From Alphaproteobacteria bacterium (GTDB lineage Bacteria; Pseudomonadota; Alphaproteobacteria; CACIAM-22H2): a stretch of DNA of 64,000 nt. The translations under genes and the position numbers were made by a program. Shown here piece by piece: positions 34,359 through 43,712 of this stretch; the first letter of the stretch is position 1, and each line of letters starts with the position of its first letter. Below the pieces are notes generated by a model. It did not search any database and was not told the origin of the DNA. It was given only the letters and a program-made list of their open reading frames with translations. The DNA is taken from assembly GCA_017308135.1 (NCBI GenBank), contig JAFKFM010000009.1:310001-374000 (forward strand). Direction: 5' to 3'.

Positions 34359-34523
34359 ATGCCGATATCCGAACGCATTCGATCGCTGCAAGCCAAACAC
34401 GCCAAGCTCGACGAAGATCTCGGCCGGGAGGAATCCCGCCCGCTGCCCAGCGCTATGACCATCGCCCAGATGAAAAAGGAGAAACTTCGAATCAAGGACG
34501 AGCTCAACCGGCTCGATCACTGA
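34359..34523 (+). CDS. DUF465/YdcH family small protein
   Basis: A 54-residue second member of the YdcH/DUF465 group: MPISERIRSLQAKHAKLDED, then AQMKKEKLRIKDELNRLDH. It shares the KKEKLRIKDEL helix with the gene at 33521. AGGAGG at 34345-34350 fits the ATG at 34359; an ATG at 34341 overlaps the site and is rejected. It is followed by a strong terminator. Function unknown. Confidence 0.82.
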   Translation: MPISERIRSLQAKHAKLDEDLGREESRPLPSAMTIAQMKKEKLRIKDELNRLDH

Positions 34524-34571
34524 GCCGGTTTGGAAGCTTCCGCGTAAGAGTCTATCGGCGATCTTCACAAG

Positions 34572-34608
34572 CGGCGCTCGGGTTTCCCGGGCGCCGTTTC
34601 GTTTTTCG
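34572..34608 (+). terminator. Rho-independent terminator after the second DUF465 gene
   Basis: CGGCGCTCGGG at 34572-34582 pairs with CCCGGGCGCCG at 34586-34596 (one wobble) over three bases, then TTTCGTTTTT. It faces the end of the convergent cyclic-nucleotide-binding gene. Confidence 0.85.
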
Positions 34609-34617
34609 GGCCGGCGC

Positions 34618-35112
34618 TCAACCCGATGGCGGCAGACGGCGCTTGGCGTAATGCACCAGCATTTTGGCGAGCACGTCGAGGAACGTGTCGCCCGTCGCCA
34701 GCGCTTTGCGTTCCTCGATCTGCGGCACCAGGCCGATGATCCGCGTCATCCGGTCGCTGGCCAGCACGTCCGGCGTCCAGATCGGCGCCTCGCGCACGAA
34801 GGCGAGCAACTCGTCGAACAATTTGCGCTGCAAGGGTGTGAGCGCCTTCAGCTTGGCGAGGAAGCGCTGGCGATCGATCAGCGCCAGATGCCCTTCCTCG
34901 ACGCAGCGCGCATTGGCCATGCGCTTGCCGCCGTCGATCAGCGCCAATTCGCCGAACACCGCACCTTGGACCGTATGGGCGATATGCTCCTCGCCCAGCC
35001 CGTCCATTCTGTAGATCTCGAATTTGCCGGTCCGCACGAGGCAGGCATAGTCGGCGGATTCGCCTTCGCGGAAGACGATCGCCCCCATCTGATATTTGCG
35101 CAGCTGATCCAT
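34618..35112 (-). CDS. Cyclic-nucleotide-binding domain protein, copy B
   Basis: A 164-residue Crp-like protein made of the cyclic-nucleotide-binding beta-roll only. FREGESADYACLVRTGKFEI and GAVFGELALIDGGKRMANAR correspond to the phosphate-binding cassette, though FGELALIDG-x-x-RxA has the R-A pair. There is no helix-turn-helix; instead a C-terminal extension ends MLVHYAKRRLPPSG. It is 60% or so similar by eye to the gene directly upstream, so a tandem duplication. It may sense a ligand and act through its tail on another protein. Confidence 0.82.
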   Translation of the reverse strand: MDQLRKYQMGAIVFREGESADYACLVRTGKFEIYRMDGLGEEHIAHTVQGAVFGELALIDGGKRMANARCVEEGHLALIDRQRFLAKLKALTPLQRKLFDELLAFVREAPIWTPDVLASDRMTRIIGLVPQIEERKALATGDTFLDVLAKMLVHYAKRRLPPSG

Positions 35113-35130
35113 CGCGTGCGGGGCCGGCGT

Positions 35131-35646
35131 TCAGCCCGCCGGCGGCAAACGCCGCTTCGCATAATGGACGAGCATCTTGGTCAGCACGTCGAGGAAATTG
35201 TCGCCCGTCTCGAGCAGCTTCGCCGTTTCGATTTGCGGCAACACGGTCTGCACGCGCTTGGCCTTGTCGGACAAGGCCGGTTCCGGATCGCCGTAGCGCG
35301 GCGGCGTATAGACCGGCGTTTCGCGCACGAAATTCAGCAATTCGTTGTAGACGCCGCGTTGACCGGGCGACAATGCCGCGATCTTGGTCAGGAACCGCGC
35401 GCGGTCGATCAGCATCAACTCGCCCGATTCGACGCAGCGCGCCGACGCCATGCGATGGCCCTTGTCGATCAAGGCGAGTTCGCCGAAGACGGTACCCGGC
35501 CCGGTTGTGGCGAGAACGGTCTTTTCCTCGCCCGCCCCCTTGAACAACTCGAACTGTCCCGACCGGACGAGGCAGGCGTAGTCGCCGGTCTCGCCTTCGC
35601 GGAAAACCATAGAATTCGTCGCGTATTTTCGGAGTTGGTCGGCCAT
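35131..35646 (-). CDS. Cyclic-nucleotide-binding domain protein, copy A
   Basis: A 171-residue paralogue of the gene at 34618: the beta-roll FREGETGDYACLVRSGQFEL, cassette TVFGELALIDKGHRMASARC, and the same tail LTKMLVHYAKRRLPPAG. Again no DNA-binding domain. The insertion FVRETPVYTPPRYGDPEPAL differs between copies. ATG at 35646 is used; a TTG two codons earlier is possible. It starts 6 bases after the acyl-CoA ligase gene, so ligase, copy A and copy B look like one operon. Confidence 0.82.
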   Translation of the reverse strand: MADQLRKYATNSMVFREGETGDYACLVRSGQFELFKGAGEEKTVLATTGPGTVFGELALIDKGHRMASARCVESGELMLIDRARFLTKIAALSPGQRGVYNELLNFVRETPVYTPPRYGDPEPALSDKAKRVQTVLPQIETAKLLETGDNFLDVLTKMLVHYAKRRLPPAG

Positions 35647-35652
35647 GGCCAA

Positions 35653-37311
35653 CTATAGCGCCTTCGCTTTCTCGCGCAGCACGAACTTTTGAATTTTTCC
35701 CGTGCTCGTCTTGGGCAGCGGGCCGAACACGATCGTGCGCGGCGCCTTGTAGCCGGCGAGATGTCTTTTGGCGAAGGCGATCAATTCTTCGGCGGTCGCC
35801 TTCGAACCGTCACGTAACGTGACGAAAGCGCAGGGCGTTTCGCCCCATTTTTCATCGGGCCGCGCGACCACCGCCGCTTCCAGCACGTCGGGATGCTTGT
35901 AGAGGGCGCCCTCCACCTCGATCGTCGAGATGTTCTCGCCGCCCGAAATGATGATGTCCTTCGAGCGGTCTTTAAGCTCGATATAGCCGTTGGGGTGCAT
36001 CACGCCGAGATCGCCGGTGTGGAACCAGCCGCCTTTGAACGACTTGGCCGTCGCGTCGGGATTTTTGAGATAGCCCTTCATGACGATATTGCCGCGCATG
36101 AACACTTCGCCCATCGTCGTGCCGTCCGACGGAACGGGCTTCAGCGTCTTCTCGTCGGCGACCATCAGGCCTTCCAGCACCGGGTAGCGCACGCCCTGGC
36201 GGGATTTCATCACCGCCTTGTCGTCCGCCGGCAGCGCGTCCCATTCCTCGTGCCAGGCGCAGACGACGGCGGGGCCATAGACTTCGGTCAGGCCGTAGAC
36301 ATGGGTGATGTGGAAACCCATGCGCTCCATCTTCGCGATCACGGTCGGCGGCGGCGGGGCGGCGGCGGTCATGATCGCCACCGTATGCGTCGCACCGCCG
36401 CGCATTTCCTCGGGCGCGTTGATCAGCATATTCATCACGATGGGCGCCCCGCACATATGCGTCACCCCCTCGTTCTTGATCGCGCCGAAAATATGCGGCG
36501 CATCGATCCGGCGCAGGCACACATTCGTGCCGGCCATCGCCGCGATGGTCCAGGGGAAGCACCAGCCGTTGCAATGGAACATCGGCAGCGTCCACAGATA
36601 GACCGGATGATGCGCCAGATTCCAGACCATCACGTTGCCGACCGCGTTCAGATAGGCGCCGCGATGGTGATAGACCACACCCTTGGGGTTGCCGGTGGTG
36701 CCCGAGGTGTAATTCAACGCCAGCGCGTCCCACTCGTCGCGCGGTTTGAGCGGTTTGAAATCGATATCGCCGCCGGCGACGAACGCCTCGTACTCGATTT
36801 TGCCCAAGCTCTTGCCGCCGGGCCCTTCGGGATCGTCGATATCGACGACGATGATCTTGCGCTTGGTCTTGGTCAGCGCCTTTTCGATCGTGGGGGCGAA
36901 TTCCGTGTCGGTCAGGATCAGCTTCGTCTCGCCATGATCGAGCATGAAGGCGATCGTGTCGGCGTCGAGGCGGATATTCATCGCGTTGAGCACGGCCCCC
37001 GCCATCGGCACGCCGAACGCGGCTTCGTAGGCGGCGGGAATATTCGGCGCCATCAACGCGACCGTATCGCCGCGTTTGATCCCGGCTTTCGATAAAGCGG
37101 ACGCCAAGCGCCGGCAGCGCGCATGGGTTTCGGCCCAATTGCGGCGAATCTTGCCGTGGGCGACGGCCAAGCGCTTGGGCCAGGTCGCGGCGGCGCGCGA
37201 CAGAAACGTGACCGGCGACAACGGCTCGTAATTCGCGGCGTTGCGGCCGAGATCGGCTTCCCATTTGGACGGCTTCGCCTTCGCCACCGCTTTTTTCTTT
37301 TTCGCCGCCAT
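35653..37311 (-). CDS. Acyl-CoA synthetase (AMP-forming)
   Basis: A 552-residue ANL-family ligase joining a carboxylic acid to CoA via an acyl-adenylate. P-loop LNYTSGTTGNPKGVVYHH, the A5-like ITHVYGLTEVYGPAVV, the hinge GWFHTGDLGVMHPNGYIELKD and the catalytic lysine region PKTSTGKIQKF are all present. The TLPMFHCNGW motif and overall look resemble medium/long-chain or methylmercaptopropionate-CoA ligases (DmdB-like); chain length is uncertain. A basic N-terminus (MAAKKKKAVAKAKPSKW) precedes the domain. A leader hairpin lies just upstream. Confidence 0.88.
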   Translation of the reverse strand: MAAKKKKAVAKAKPSKWEADLGRNAANYEPLSPVTFLSRAAATWPKRLAVAHGKIRRNWAETHARCRRLASALSKAGIKRGDTVALMAPNIPAAYEAAFGVPMAGAVLNAMNIRLDADTIAFMLDHGETKLILTDTEFAPTIEKALTKTKRKIIVVDIDDPEGPGGKSLGKIEYEAFVAGGDIDFKPLKPRDEWDALALNYTSGTTGNPKGVVYHHRGAYLNAVGNVMVWNLAHHPVYLWTLPMFHCNGWCFPWTIAAMAGTNVCLRRIDAPHIFGAIKNEGVTHMCGAPIVMNMLINAPEEMRGGATHTVAIMTAAAPPPPTVIAKMERMGFHITHVYGLTEVYGPAVVCAWHEEWDALPADDKAVMKSRQGVRYPVLEGLMVADEKTLKPVPSDGTTMGEVFMRGNIVMKGYLKNPDATAKSFKGGWFHTGDLGVMHPNGYIELKDRSKDIIISGGENISTIEVEGALYKHPDVLEAAVVARPDEKWGETPCAFVTLRDGSKATAEELIAFAKRHLAGYKAPRTIVFGPLPKTSTGKIQKFVLREKAKAL

Positions 37312-37333
37312 TGCCGACTCCTCATCCCTTTGG

Positions 37334-37357
37334 GGCCGGGATTCTTCGATCCCGGCC
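37334..37357 (-). promoter_or_regulatory. Perfect hairpin in the acyl-CoA synthetase leader
   Basis: GGCCGGGAT at 37334-37342 pairs with ATCCCGGCC at 37349-37357 around a six-base loop, 23 bases before the ligase start and next to its GAGGAG site. No T-run follows on either strand, so it is not a simple terminator. Confidence 0.35.
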
Positions 37358-37534
37358 GACGTCTTGGCAACGAGTTTTAAGAATCAAGGCAGATCTTCCG
37401 GCACATGCCGCCGGTAAGCAGGGAAGACAGCGACGTTTCGTCACGTGAAAAGAAGTAATCCTCATTCGAAGGCCGACTGTATAATCCAGCTATCGATAAG
37501 TCACCGTCCCTCTCGCCTTCCGTCAGGCCGCGCG

Positions 37535-40500
37535 ATGATCTCCGGCAACGCCCGCCCCGTTCCGTCCTGGACATCCGTCGGCGCTTGGATCGCCGCGACG
37601 ATCGTCTCGTCGTTGCTGATCTGCGCTGCGGTCGTGGCGATGCATTTGGCCAATCAGGCGGCCTTGCGCGAGTCGGCGGAAGTCGTCAGCGATCTGCGCG
37701 AGGCGCGCCTCAACCTGATCCGCGGCACGGTGGATCTGCGCATATCCATGCTGTCGCCCGAGATCGGGCGGCGCGAGCAAGCGCTCGCCCAGCTTCAACA
37801 GGCGAAGCGCGATTTCGACGCCATCCATGCGGTGGACCCGGCCGACGCGCAAGCGTTCGACATCGAGTTCGCGAGTTTCATCGCCGCCTTGAGCCGGACA
37901 TTGACCGAGGGCGACGATCCGCGCGTGCTGGCCGACATGCGCGCGGCGTATCAAGCCCTCGACGACCGCTTGGCGCGCATCGACGCCGATAAACTTCGCG
38001 CAGTCGACGAACTCGCCGCCAACCAGGACTGGATATTCGAGATCGTGCTCACCGGGGCGATCCTGTTGATGACGGCGACCAGCACCGCCGCGATTTGGTC
38101 GTTGCGCCAGCGCTATCTGACGGTCGTATCGCTGCGCGACAGCGAGGAGCGATTCCGCCGCTTGTTCGCCCTGTCGCCGCTGCCCATGGCGCTTATCGAT
38201 ACGCAAGGCAACGTGCTCGCATTGAACCGGACGTTCACCAGGCTCTTCGGCTATGCGCGCGACGAAATCGCGACGCTCGACGAATGGCGCCGGCGAGCCT
38301 ATCCGCCGGAGGCCGACCGCGCGGACATCACGGCGCGCATGGCCGCGCATATGGAGGAAGCGCGGCGCAACGGCTTCGCCGAGCCCGAGGAAATCACGAT
38401 CCTGAGCAGGGACGGCACGCGGCACGAGATGCTGCTGTCGGCGATGCCGATGGAAAGCGGCATTCTGGCGAGCTTCACCGATATCACCGAGCGCAAGCGC
38501 GCGGAAAAGGCTCTGCTCGAGGAAGCCGCACGGTCGGACGCGGCGCGCCAGACATTGGCCGCGGCGCTGGGCGCGATGACCGACCCCGTCGCCGTCATCG
38601 ACGCCAAGGGCAATTTCGTTCACGTCAACAAAGCCTTCGCCATGTCGCAAGGCTTTGCCCGAAGCGAACTTTGCCCGCCGCACATCGACATGCTGCCGGA
38701 CGGGCGCGATCTTTATACCCCCCGCGGCGAAAAGCTGCGGCGCGAGGACTGGCCGATCCGGCGCGCTTTGCGCGGCGAAACTAGCGTCGATCTCGATCTC
38801 GAAGTTCGTCACACCGACGGGCGGCCCAACTGGTTCGCCAATATCAGCGCCGCCCCGATCCGCGATGCGGCCGGCGCTATCATCGGCGCCGTCCTGGTCG
38901 CGCGCGACCAAACGCGTCAACATAACGCCGAACAGGCATTGCGCGCGGAGATGCGCAAATCCGACGCCGCGCGCGTCGATGCGCAGAATGTCCGCGCCCA
39001 GCTTGAAGCGGCCCTGGGCGCGATGACGGAATCGATCTGCATCGCCGACGCCGGCGGCCACTTCGTCCATTTCAACAACGCGTTCCTGCGCTTCCACAGC
39101 ATCGACGAAAGGCTGGCTTGCCCGCCCCGGCAATCGGAGTTCGTCACGCTCGTCGAAGTGCTGGACGAAGACGGCAAACCGCTGCCCCCCGAACGCCGCC
39201 CGATGGGACGCGCGCTGGCCGGCGAAACCGCTTCGGACATCGAGCATCGCGTCCGCCGCATCGATACCGGCAAGACTTGGATCGGCAATTACAACATCGC
39301 GCCGATCCGCGACCGCGACGACGCGATCGTCGGCGCCGTCGTCACCGCGCGCGACGTCACCCAACGCAAGGCCGACGAAGCGAAGCTTTTGGAATCGCAA
39401 AGCCAGCTTGCCCAGGCGCAGAAGATGGAAGCGGTCGGCCAGTTGACCGGCGGCATCGCCCACGATTTCAACAATCTTCTGGCCGTGATCATCGGCAATC
39501 TGGATCTGTTGCGCGCGGGCAAAACCGAAGACGCGACGGAAATGCTCGACACCGCGATCCACGCCGCCAATCGCGGGGCCGAGCTGACGCGGCGATTGCT
39601 CGCCTTTTCGCGCCGCCAGACGCTGCAGCCGCGCCACGTCGATCCCAACGCGCTGATCGACAACCTAACGACGCTGTTCAAGCGCACGCTCGGCGCCAAT
39701 ATCGAAGTCGATGTCCGCTTGTCCGCCGATGTCGGCGGCGTGATCGTGGACCCCGCCCAGCTCGAAAGCGCGCTGCTGAACCTCGCCGTCAACGCGCGCG
39801 ACGCGATGCCGGGCGGCGGACGCCTGACGGTCGCGACGCGACGCGTCGAACTCGACGCCGACTACGCCAATCTGCGCGCCGACGTGATGCCGGGCGTCTA
39901 CGAAGCGATTTCCGTCACCGATACGGGGGTCGGCATGCCGCCGGAGATCGCCGAGCGGGCGTTCGAGCCCTTCTTCACGACCAAAGGCATCGGCAAGGGC
40001 AGCGGGCTCGGCCTCAGCATGGTCTATGGTTTCGCCAAGCAATCGGGCGGCCACGCGACGATCTACAGCGAGCCCGGCCGGGGGACGACGGTGACGATCT
40101 ATCTGCCCCGCCATCAGGTCGATCAGCGCAGTGCCGCCGGCACAACGCCGGCCGAAGTGCGCGCGCGGGGAACCGGCCAAAGCATTCTCGTCGTCGACGA
40201 CAATTCCGATATTTGCAAGCTGGTCGCCACGCAGCTGCGGTCGCTGGGCTACGACGTGCAGGTCGCGAGCGACGGCCCCCAGGCCTTGGCGCGGCTCGCC
40301 GAGGGACCGACACCGGCGGCGCTGCTGACCGACATCATGATGCCCGGCAACATGGATGGCACCGCGATCGCGGCCGAAGCGCGCAAACGGCATCCGGCGC
40401 TGCCCGTCGTCTATATGTCGGGCTACGCCGAAGGCGGCGAGTCGCGCGACCGGATCGTCGCCGATGGCGCCGCCTTCTTGCAAAAGCCATTCTCCAAGGC

Positions 40501-40555
40501 CCAACTCGCCGACGCGATCGCCGGCGCCCTCGATCCGCGCGGGCGCAACCCATGA
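37535..40555 (+). CDS. Hybrid sensor histidine kinase: two TM, three PAS, HisKA, HATPase, receiver
   Basis: A 1006-residue membrane kinase. Helices near 13-35 and 165-187 flank a helical periplasmic sensor. Three PAS domains follow (about 205-325, 345-470, 490-620), the first with RFRRLFALSPLPMALIDTQG. The phosphoacceptor is His643 in GGIAHDFNNLL; the ATPase shows N-box LNLAVNARDAMPGGG and G-boxes DTGVGMPPE and GKGSGLGLSMVYG. A C-terminal receiver has Asp about 933 in LLTDIMMPGNMDG. ATG at 37535 is chosen; a TATAAT at 37480-37485 would lie inside the longer frame from 37445. It overlaps the next gene by 4 bases. Confidence 0.88.
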   Translation: MISGNARPVPSWTSVGAWIAATIVSSLLICAAVVAMHLANQAALRESAEVVSDLREARLNLIRGTVDLRISMLSPEIGRREQALAQLQQAKRDFDAIHAVDPADAQAFDIEFASFIAALSRTLTEGDDPRVLADMRAAYQALDDRLARIDADKLRAVDELAANQDWIFEIVLTGAILLMTATSTAAIWSLRQRYLTVVSLRDSEERFRRLFALSPLPMALIDTQGNVLALNRTFTRLFGYARDEIATLDEWRRRAYPPEADRADITARMAAHMEEARRNGFAEPEEITILSRDGTRHEMLLSAMPMESGILASFTDITERKRAEKALLEEAARSDAARQTLAAALGAMTDPVAVIDAKGNFVHVNKAFAMSQGFARSELCPPHIDMLPDGRDLYTPRGEKLRREDWPIRRALRGETSVDLDLEVRHTDGRPNWFANISAAPIRDAAGAIIGAVLVARDQTRQHNAEQALRAEMRKSDAARVDAQNVRAQLEAALGAMTESICIADAGGHFVHFNNAFLRFHSIDERLACPPRQSEFVTLVEVLDEDGKPLPPERRPMGRALAGETASDIEHRVRRIDTGKTWIGNYNIAPIRDRDDAIVGAVVTARDVTQRKADEAKLLESQSQLAQAQKMEAVGQLTGGIAHDFNNLLAVIIGNLDLLRAGKTEDATEMLDTAIHAANRGAELTRRLLAFSRRQTLQPRHVDPNALIDNLTTLFKRTLGANIEVDVRLSADVGGVIVDPAQLESALLNLAVNARDAMPGGGRLTVATRRVELDADYANLRADVMPGVYEAISVTDTGVGMPPEIAERAFEPFFTTKGIGKGSGLGLSMVYGFAKQSGGHATIYSEPGRGTTVTIYLPRHQVDQRSAAGTTPAEVRARGTGQSILVVDDNSDICKLVATQLRSLGYDVQVASDGPQALARLAEGPTPAALLTDIMMPGNMDGTAIAAEARKRHPALPVVYMSGYAEGGESRDRIVADGAAFLQKPFSKAQLADAIAGALDPRGRNP

Positions 40556-40917
40556 CGGCCGCGCGCCGCCTTATCGTGTGCGACGACGAGCCGGAATTCC
40601 GCGCCTATATCCGCCGCGCCGCGGAATCGATGGGCTTCGAGGTGCGCGAGACCGGCGACCCGACGGCTTGCGCCGATCTGGTGCGCGACTTCGCGCCGGA
40701 AATCCTGGTGCTCGACATCGTCATGCCGAAGATGGACGGGATCGAGGTGCTGCACGCGGTCGCGGCGGCGGGCTTTTCCGGGCGAGTGCTGCTGAGCAGC
40801 GGCTACGATCCCAACTACATGACCGCGGCCGCGCGGCTGGCGGCGGTCAAGGGCGTGCGCACCGAAATCCTGCCCAAGCCGGTCCGATTGGACGCGTTGC
40901 GGGCCGCCTTGTCCTGA
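40552..40917 (+). CDS. Single-domain response regulator
   Basis: A 121-residue receiver-only protein. Acidic pocket Asp11-Asp12 in IVCDDEPEFR, phosphoacceptor Asp55 in ILVLDIVMPKMDG, the switch serine in RVLLSSGYDPN, and the conserved lysine in ILPKPVRLDAL. No output domain, so it acts by protein contact or as a phosphate shuttle. Its ATG overlaps the stop of the hybrid kinase gene by 4 bases, making the kinase its obvious partner, either through direct transfer or competing with the kinase's own receiver. Confidence 0.9.
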   Translation: MTAARRLIVCDDEPEFRAYIRRAAESMGFEVRETGDPTACADLVRDFAPEILVLDIVMPKMDGIEVLHAVAAAGFSGRVLLSSGYDPNYMTAAARLAAVKGVRTEILPKPVRLDALRAALS

Positions 40918-41016
40918 ATCGCCGGACGAAGTGCCGCAGGTGCGGCCGCATGGCGGCCCTTCCAAAGCGGCGCCAAGGGGGGCACATTTCCCGTCAATAA
41001 AGAGACAGGGAGTGCC

Positions 41017-42930
41017 ATGCCGACCTACGCCGAGATTCACGCCCGTTCGCGCAAGGACCCGGAAGGCTTCTGGGCCGAAATCGCGCAAGGCATCGACTGG
41101 TCCAAAAAATGGGACCGCGTGCTCGACGATTCCCGGCCGGTTCAGCGCTGGTTCGCGGGCGGCGAGATGAACACGTGCTGGAACGCGATCGACCGGCATG
41201 TCGCCGCCGGGCATGGCGGCCGCGTCGCGGTGATCTATGATTCGCCCGTCACCAACACGATCCGCAGCTTCACCTATGCCGAGATGCAAAAGCGCGTCGC
41301 GGCTTTTGCGGGCGCGCTCAAGACCAAGGGTGTGACGCGCGGCGACCGGGTCATCGTCTATATGCCGATGATCCCCGAAGCGCTGATCGCGATGCTCGCC
41401 TGCGCGCGATTGGGCGCGGTGCATTCGGTCGTGTTCGGCGGGTTCGCCGCCAACGAATTGGCCGTGCGCATCGACGATTGCACACCCAAGGTGATCGTCA
41501 GCGCGTCCTGCGGCATCGAGGGCGCGAAGACCCTGCCCTACAAGCCGCTGCTCGACGGCGCCATCGCGATCGCGCGGCACAAACCCGCCGCGTGCTTGAT
41601 CTTCCAGCGCCCGCAGCTCGCCTGCGATCTGGTGCCGGGTCGCGACCAGGATTGGATGGAAGCGGAGAGCGCAGCCACGCCTGCCGATTGCGTACCGGTC
41701 CTCGCGACCGATCCGCTTTATATCCTCTATACGTCGGGCACGACCGGCCAGCCCAAGGGCGTGGTGCGCGACAATGGCGGCCATGCGGTCGCGCTCAAAT
41801 ATTCGATGAGCGCCATCTACGACACCGCGCCGGGCGAAGTGTTCTGGGCGGCGTCGGATGTGGGCTGGGTCGTCGGCCATTCCTATATCTGCTACGGCCC
41901 GCTGCTGCAGGGCTGCACGAGCGTGCTGTTCGAAGGCAAGCCCGTGGGCACGCCGGATGCCGGCGTCTATTGGCGCATCATCCAGCAGCACGGCGTGAAG
42001 ACGCTGTTCACCGCCCCGACCGCCTTTCGCGCGATCCGCAAGGAAGATCCCGAGGGCGCGTTGATCGGCAAATACGATTTGTCGAAATTCCAGTATCTGT
42101 TCCTGGCGGGCGAGCGCTGCGATCCACCCACGTTGGAATGGGCGATGGCGAAACTGAATCGCCCGACGGTCGATCATTGGTGGCAGACCGAAACCGGCTG
42201 GGCGATCTGCGCCAATCCGCTGGGGCTGGAGCGTTTTCCGATCAAGCCCGGCTCGCCCACCAAAGCGACGCCGGGCTGGGACATCCAGGTGTTGGGCGCG
42301 GACGGCCATCCGATGAAGTCCGGCGAAATCGGCGCGCTCGCCGGCAAGCTGCCGCTGCCGCCCGGCACGTTTCCCACCTTGTGGAACGCGGAGAAGCGTT
42401 ATGTCGATTCCTATCTCGCCGAGTATCCCGGCTATTACAAAACCGGCGACGCGGGCTATATCGACGACGACGGCTATGTCTATGTGATGACGCGCGTCGA
42501 CGACGTGATCAACGTCGCGGGTCATCGCCTGTCGACCGGCCAGATGGAAGAGGTTCTCGCCGGCCACAGGGATGTTGCCGAATGCGCGGTGATCGGCGTC
42601 GCCGACGAGTTGAAGGGCCAAGTGCCGCTCGGCTTCGTCGTGCTGAAGGCGGGCGTCAACCGGCCGGATTCGGAAATCGTGACCGAGATCGTCGCCCTCG
42701 TGCGCGACAAGATCGGCCCGGTCGCGGCGTTCAAGCAGGCGGTCGTGGTCAAACGCCTGCCCAAGACGCGCTCGGGCAAAATTCTGCGCGGCACGATGCA
42801 GAAAATTGCCGACAGCCAAGCGTTCAAACAACCCGCGACGATCGACGATCCGACGATCCTGGGTGAAATCCTGGACTCGCTGAAGCCGCTCGGCTACGCC
42901 AAGGACGCGTCTTCCCAAGGAACGTTGTGA
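41017..42930 (+). CDS. prpE: Propionyl-CoA synthetase
   Basis: A 637-residue acetyl/propionyl-CoA synthetase-type enzyme, activating propionate to propionyl-CoA. Acs-like features: WSKKWDRVLDDSRPVQRWFA near the N-terminus, the P-loop LYILYTSGTTGQPKGVV, WAASDVGWVVGHSYICYGPL, DHWWQTETGW, and KTRSGKILRGTMQKIAD with the acetylatable catalytic lysine. The sequence GGEMNTCWNAIDRHV and HAVALKYSM fit PrpE better than Acs. AGGGAG precedes the ATG. An SDR gene follows, overlapping or within 5 bases. Confidence 0.9.
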   Translation: MPTYAEIHARSRKDPEGFWAEIAQGIDWSKKWDRVLDDSRPVQRWFAGGEMNTCWNAIDRHVAAGHGGRVAVIYDSPVTNTIRSFTYAEMQKRVAAFAGALKTKGVTRGDRVIVYMPMIPEALIAMLACARLGAVHSVVFGGFAANELAVRIDDCTPKVIVSASCGIEGAKTLPYKPLLDGAIAIARHKPAACLIFQRPQLACDLVPGRDQDWMEAESAATPADCVPVLATDPLYILYTSGTTGQPKGVVRDNGGHAVALKYSMSAIYDTAPGEVFWAASDVGWVVGHSYICYGPLLQGCTSVLFEGKPVGTPDAGVYWRIIQQHGVKTLFTAPTAFRAIRKEDPEGALIGKYDLSKFQYLFLAGERCDPPTLEWAMAKLNRPTVDHWWQTETGWAICANPLGLERFPIKPGSPTKATPGWDIQVLGADGHPMKSGEIGALAGKLPLPPGTFPTLWNAEKRYVDSYLAEYPGYYKTGDAGYIDDDGYVYVMTRVDDVINVAGHRLSTGQMEEVLAGHRDVAECAVIGVADELKGQVPLGFVVLKAGVNRPDSEIVTEIVALVRDKIGPVAAFKQAVVVKRLPKTRSGKILRGTMQKIADSQAFKQPATIDDPTILGEILDSLKPLGYAKDASSQGTL

Positions 42931-42935
42931 GATTC

Positions 42936-43703
42936 ATGTCCGAGTTCAAGAACAAGATCGTCCTCGTCACCGGCGGCGCCAACGGCATCGGTTATGCCTG
43001 CGCCGCCGCCTTCGCCAAAGACGGCGCCAAGGTGTGGATCGCCGATGCGAATGCCGATGCGGGCGCCAAAGCCGCGCGCAAGCTGAAGGCCGAATTCGTC
43101 GCCTGCGACGTGGGCGACGCGATGCAAGCCGCCGCCTTGGTCGATGCGGTCGCGCGCAAACACAAACGTTTAGACGTGCTGATCAACAATGCGGGGATCG
43201 CGCCGTCGGTGCCGTTCCTCGACATGACCGAGAACGATTTCGACCGCGTGATCCGCGTGAACCTGAAGGGTTCGTTCCTGGTCGCGCAAGAGGCCGCCAA
43301 GCTGATGGTCAAAGCGAAGACCAAGGGTGCCATCGTGAATATGAGCTCGGTCAACGCCGTGCTCGCGATCCCGGGGCTTGCCGCCTACAACGTGTCCAAA
43401 GGCGGCATCAATCAGCTGACCCGCGTGATGGCGCTGGAACTCGTGGGCCACGGCATTCGCGTCAACGCGATCGGCCCCGGCACGATCGCGACGGAACTGG
43501 CGCGCAAAGCTGTGCTGTCGTCGCCCGCGGCCAAGGAAAAGATCATGAGCCGCACGCCGATGGGCCGCTTGGGCGAGCCCGAGGAAGTCGCGGACCTCGC
43601 GCTGTTCCTCGCCTCGAAGCGTGCCAGCTACATGACCGGCCAGATCGTCTATATCGACGGTGGGCGCATGCCGCTGAATTACACGGTGCCGGTGAAGAGC
43701 TGA
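42936..43703 (+). CDS. SDR-family NAD(P)-dependent oxidoreductase
   Basis: A 255-residue classical short-chain dehydrogenase. Cofactor motif VTGGANGIGYACA, the NNAG motif in LINNAGIAPSV, serine in MSSVNAV, and the catalytic YxxxK in YNVSKGGINQL are all present, with PGTIATELARKAV and the C-terminal GQIVYIDGGRMPLNY. Substrate unknown. The ATG at 42936 is chosen; a GTG at 42927, overlapping the prpE stop and closer to AAGGA, is an alternative giving three more residues. It is probably co-transcribed with prpE. Confidence 0.88.
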   Translation: MSEFKNKIVLVTGGANGIGYACAAAFAKDGAKVWIADANADAGAKAARKLKAEFVACDVGDAMQAAALVDAVARKHKRLDVLINNAGIAPSVPFLDMTENDFDRVIRVNLKGSFLVAQEAAKLMVKAKTKGAIVNMSSVNAVLAIPGLAAYNVSKGGINQLTRVMALELVGHGIRVNAIGPGTIATELARKAVLSSPAAKEKIMSRTPMGRLGEPEEVADLALFLASKRASYMTGQIVYIDGGRMPLNYTVPVKS

Positions 43704-43712
43704 CGATGGCGC

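Noticed and set aside
37445..37534. N-terminal extension of the hybrid kinase from the ATG at 37445
   Set aside because: The stretch contains a TATAAT promoter-like element and its peptide has no transmembrane or domain features; the ATG at 37535 leads directly into the first helix.
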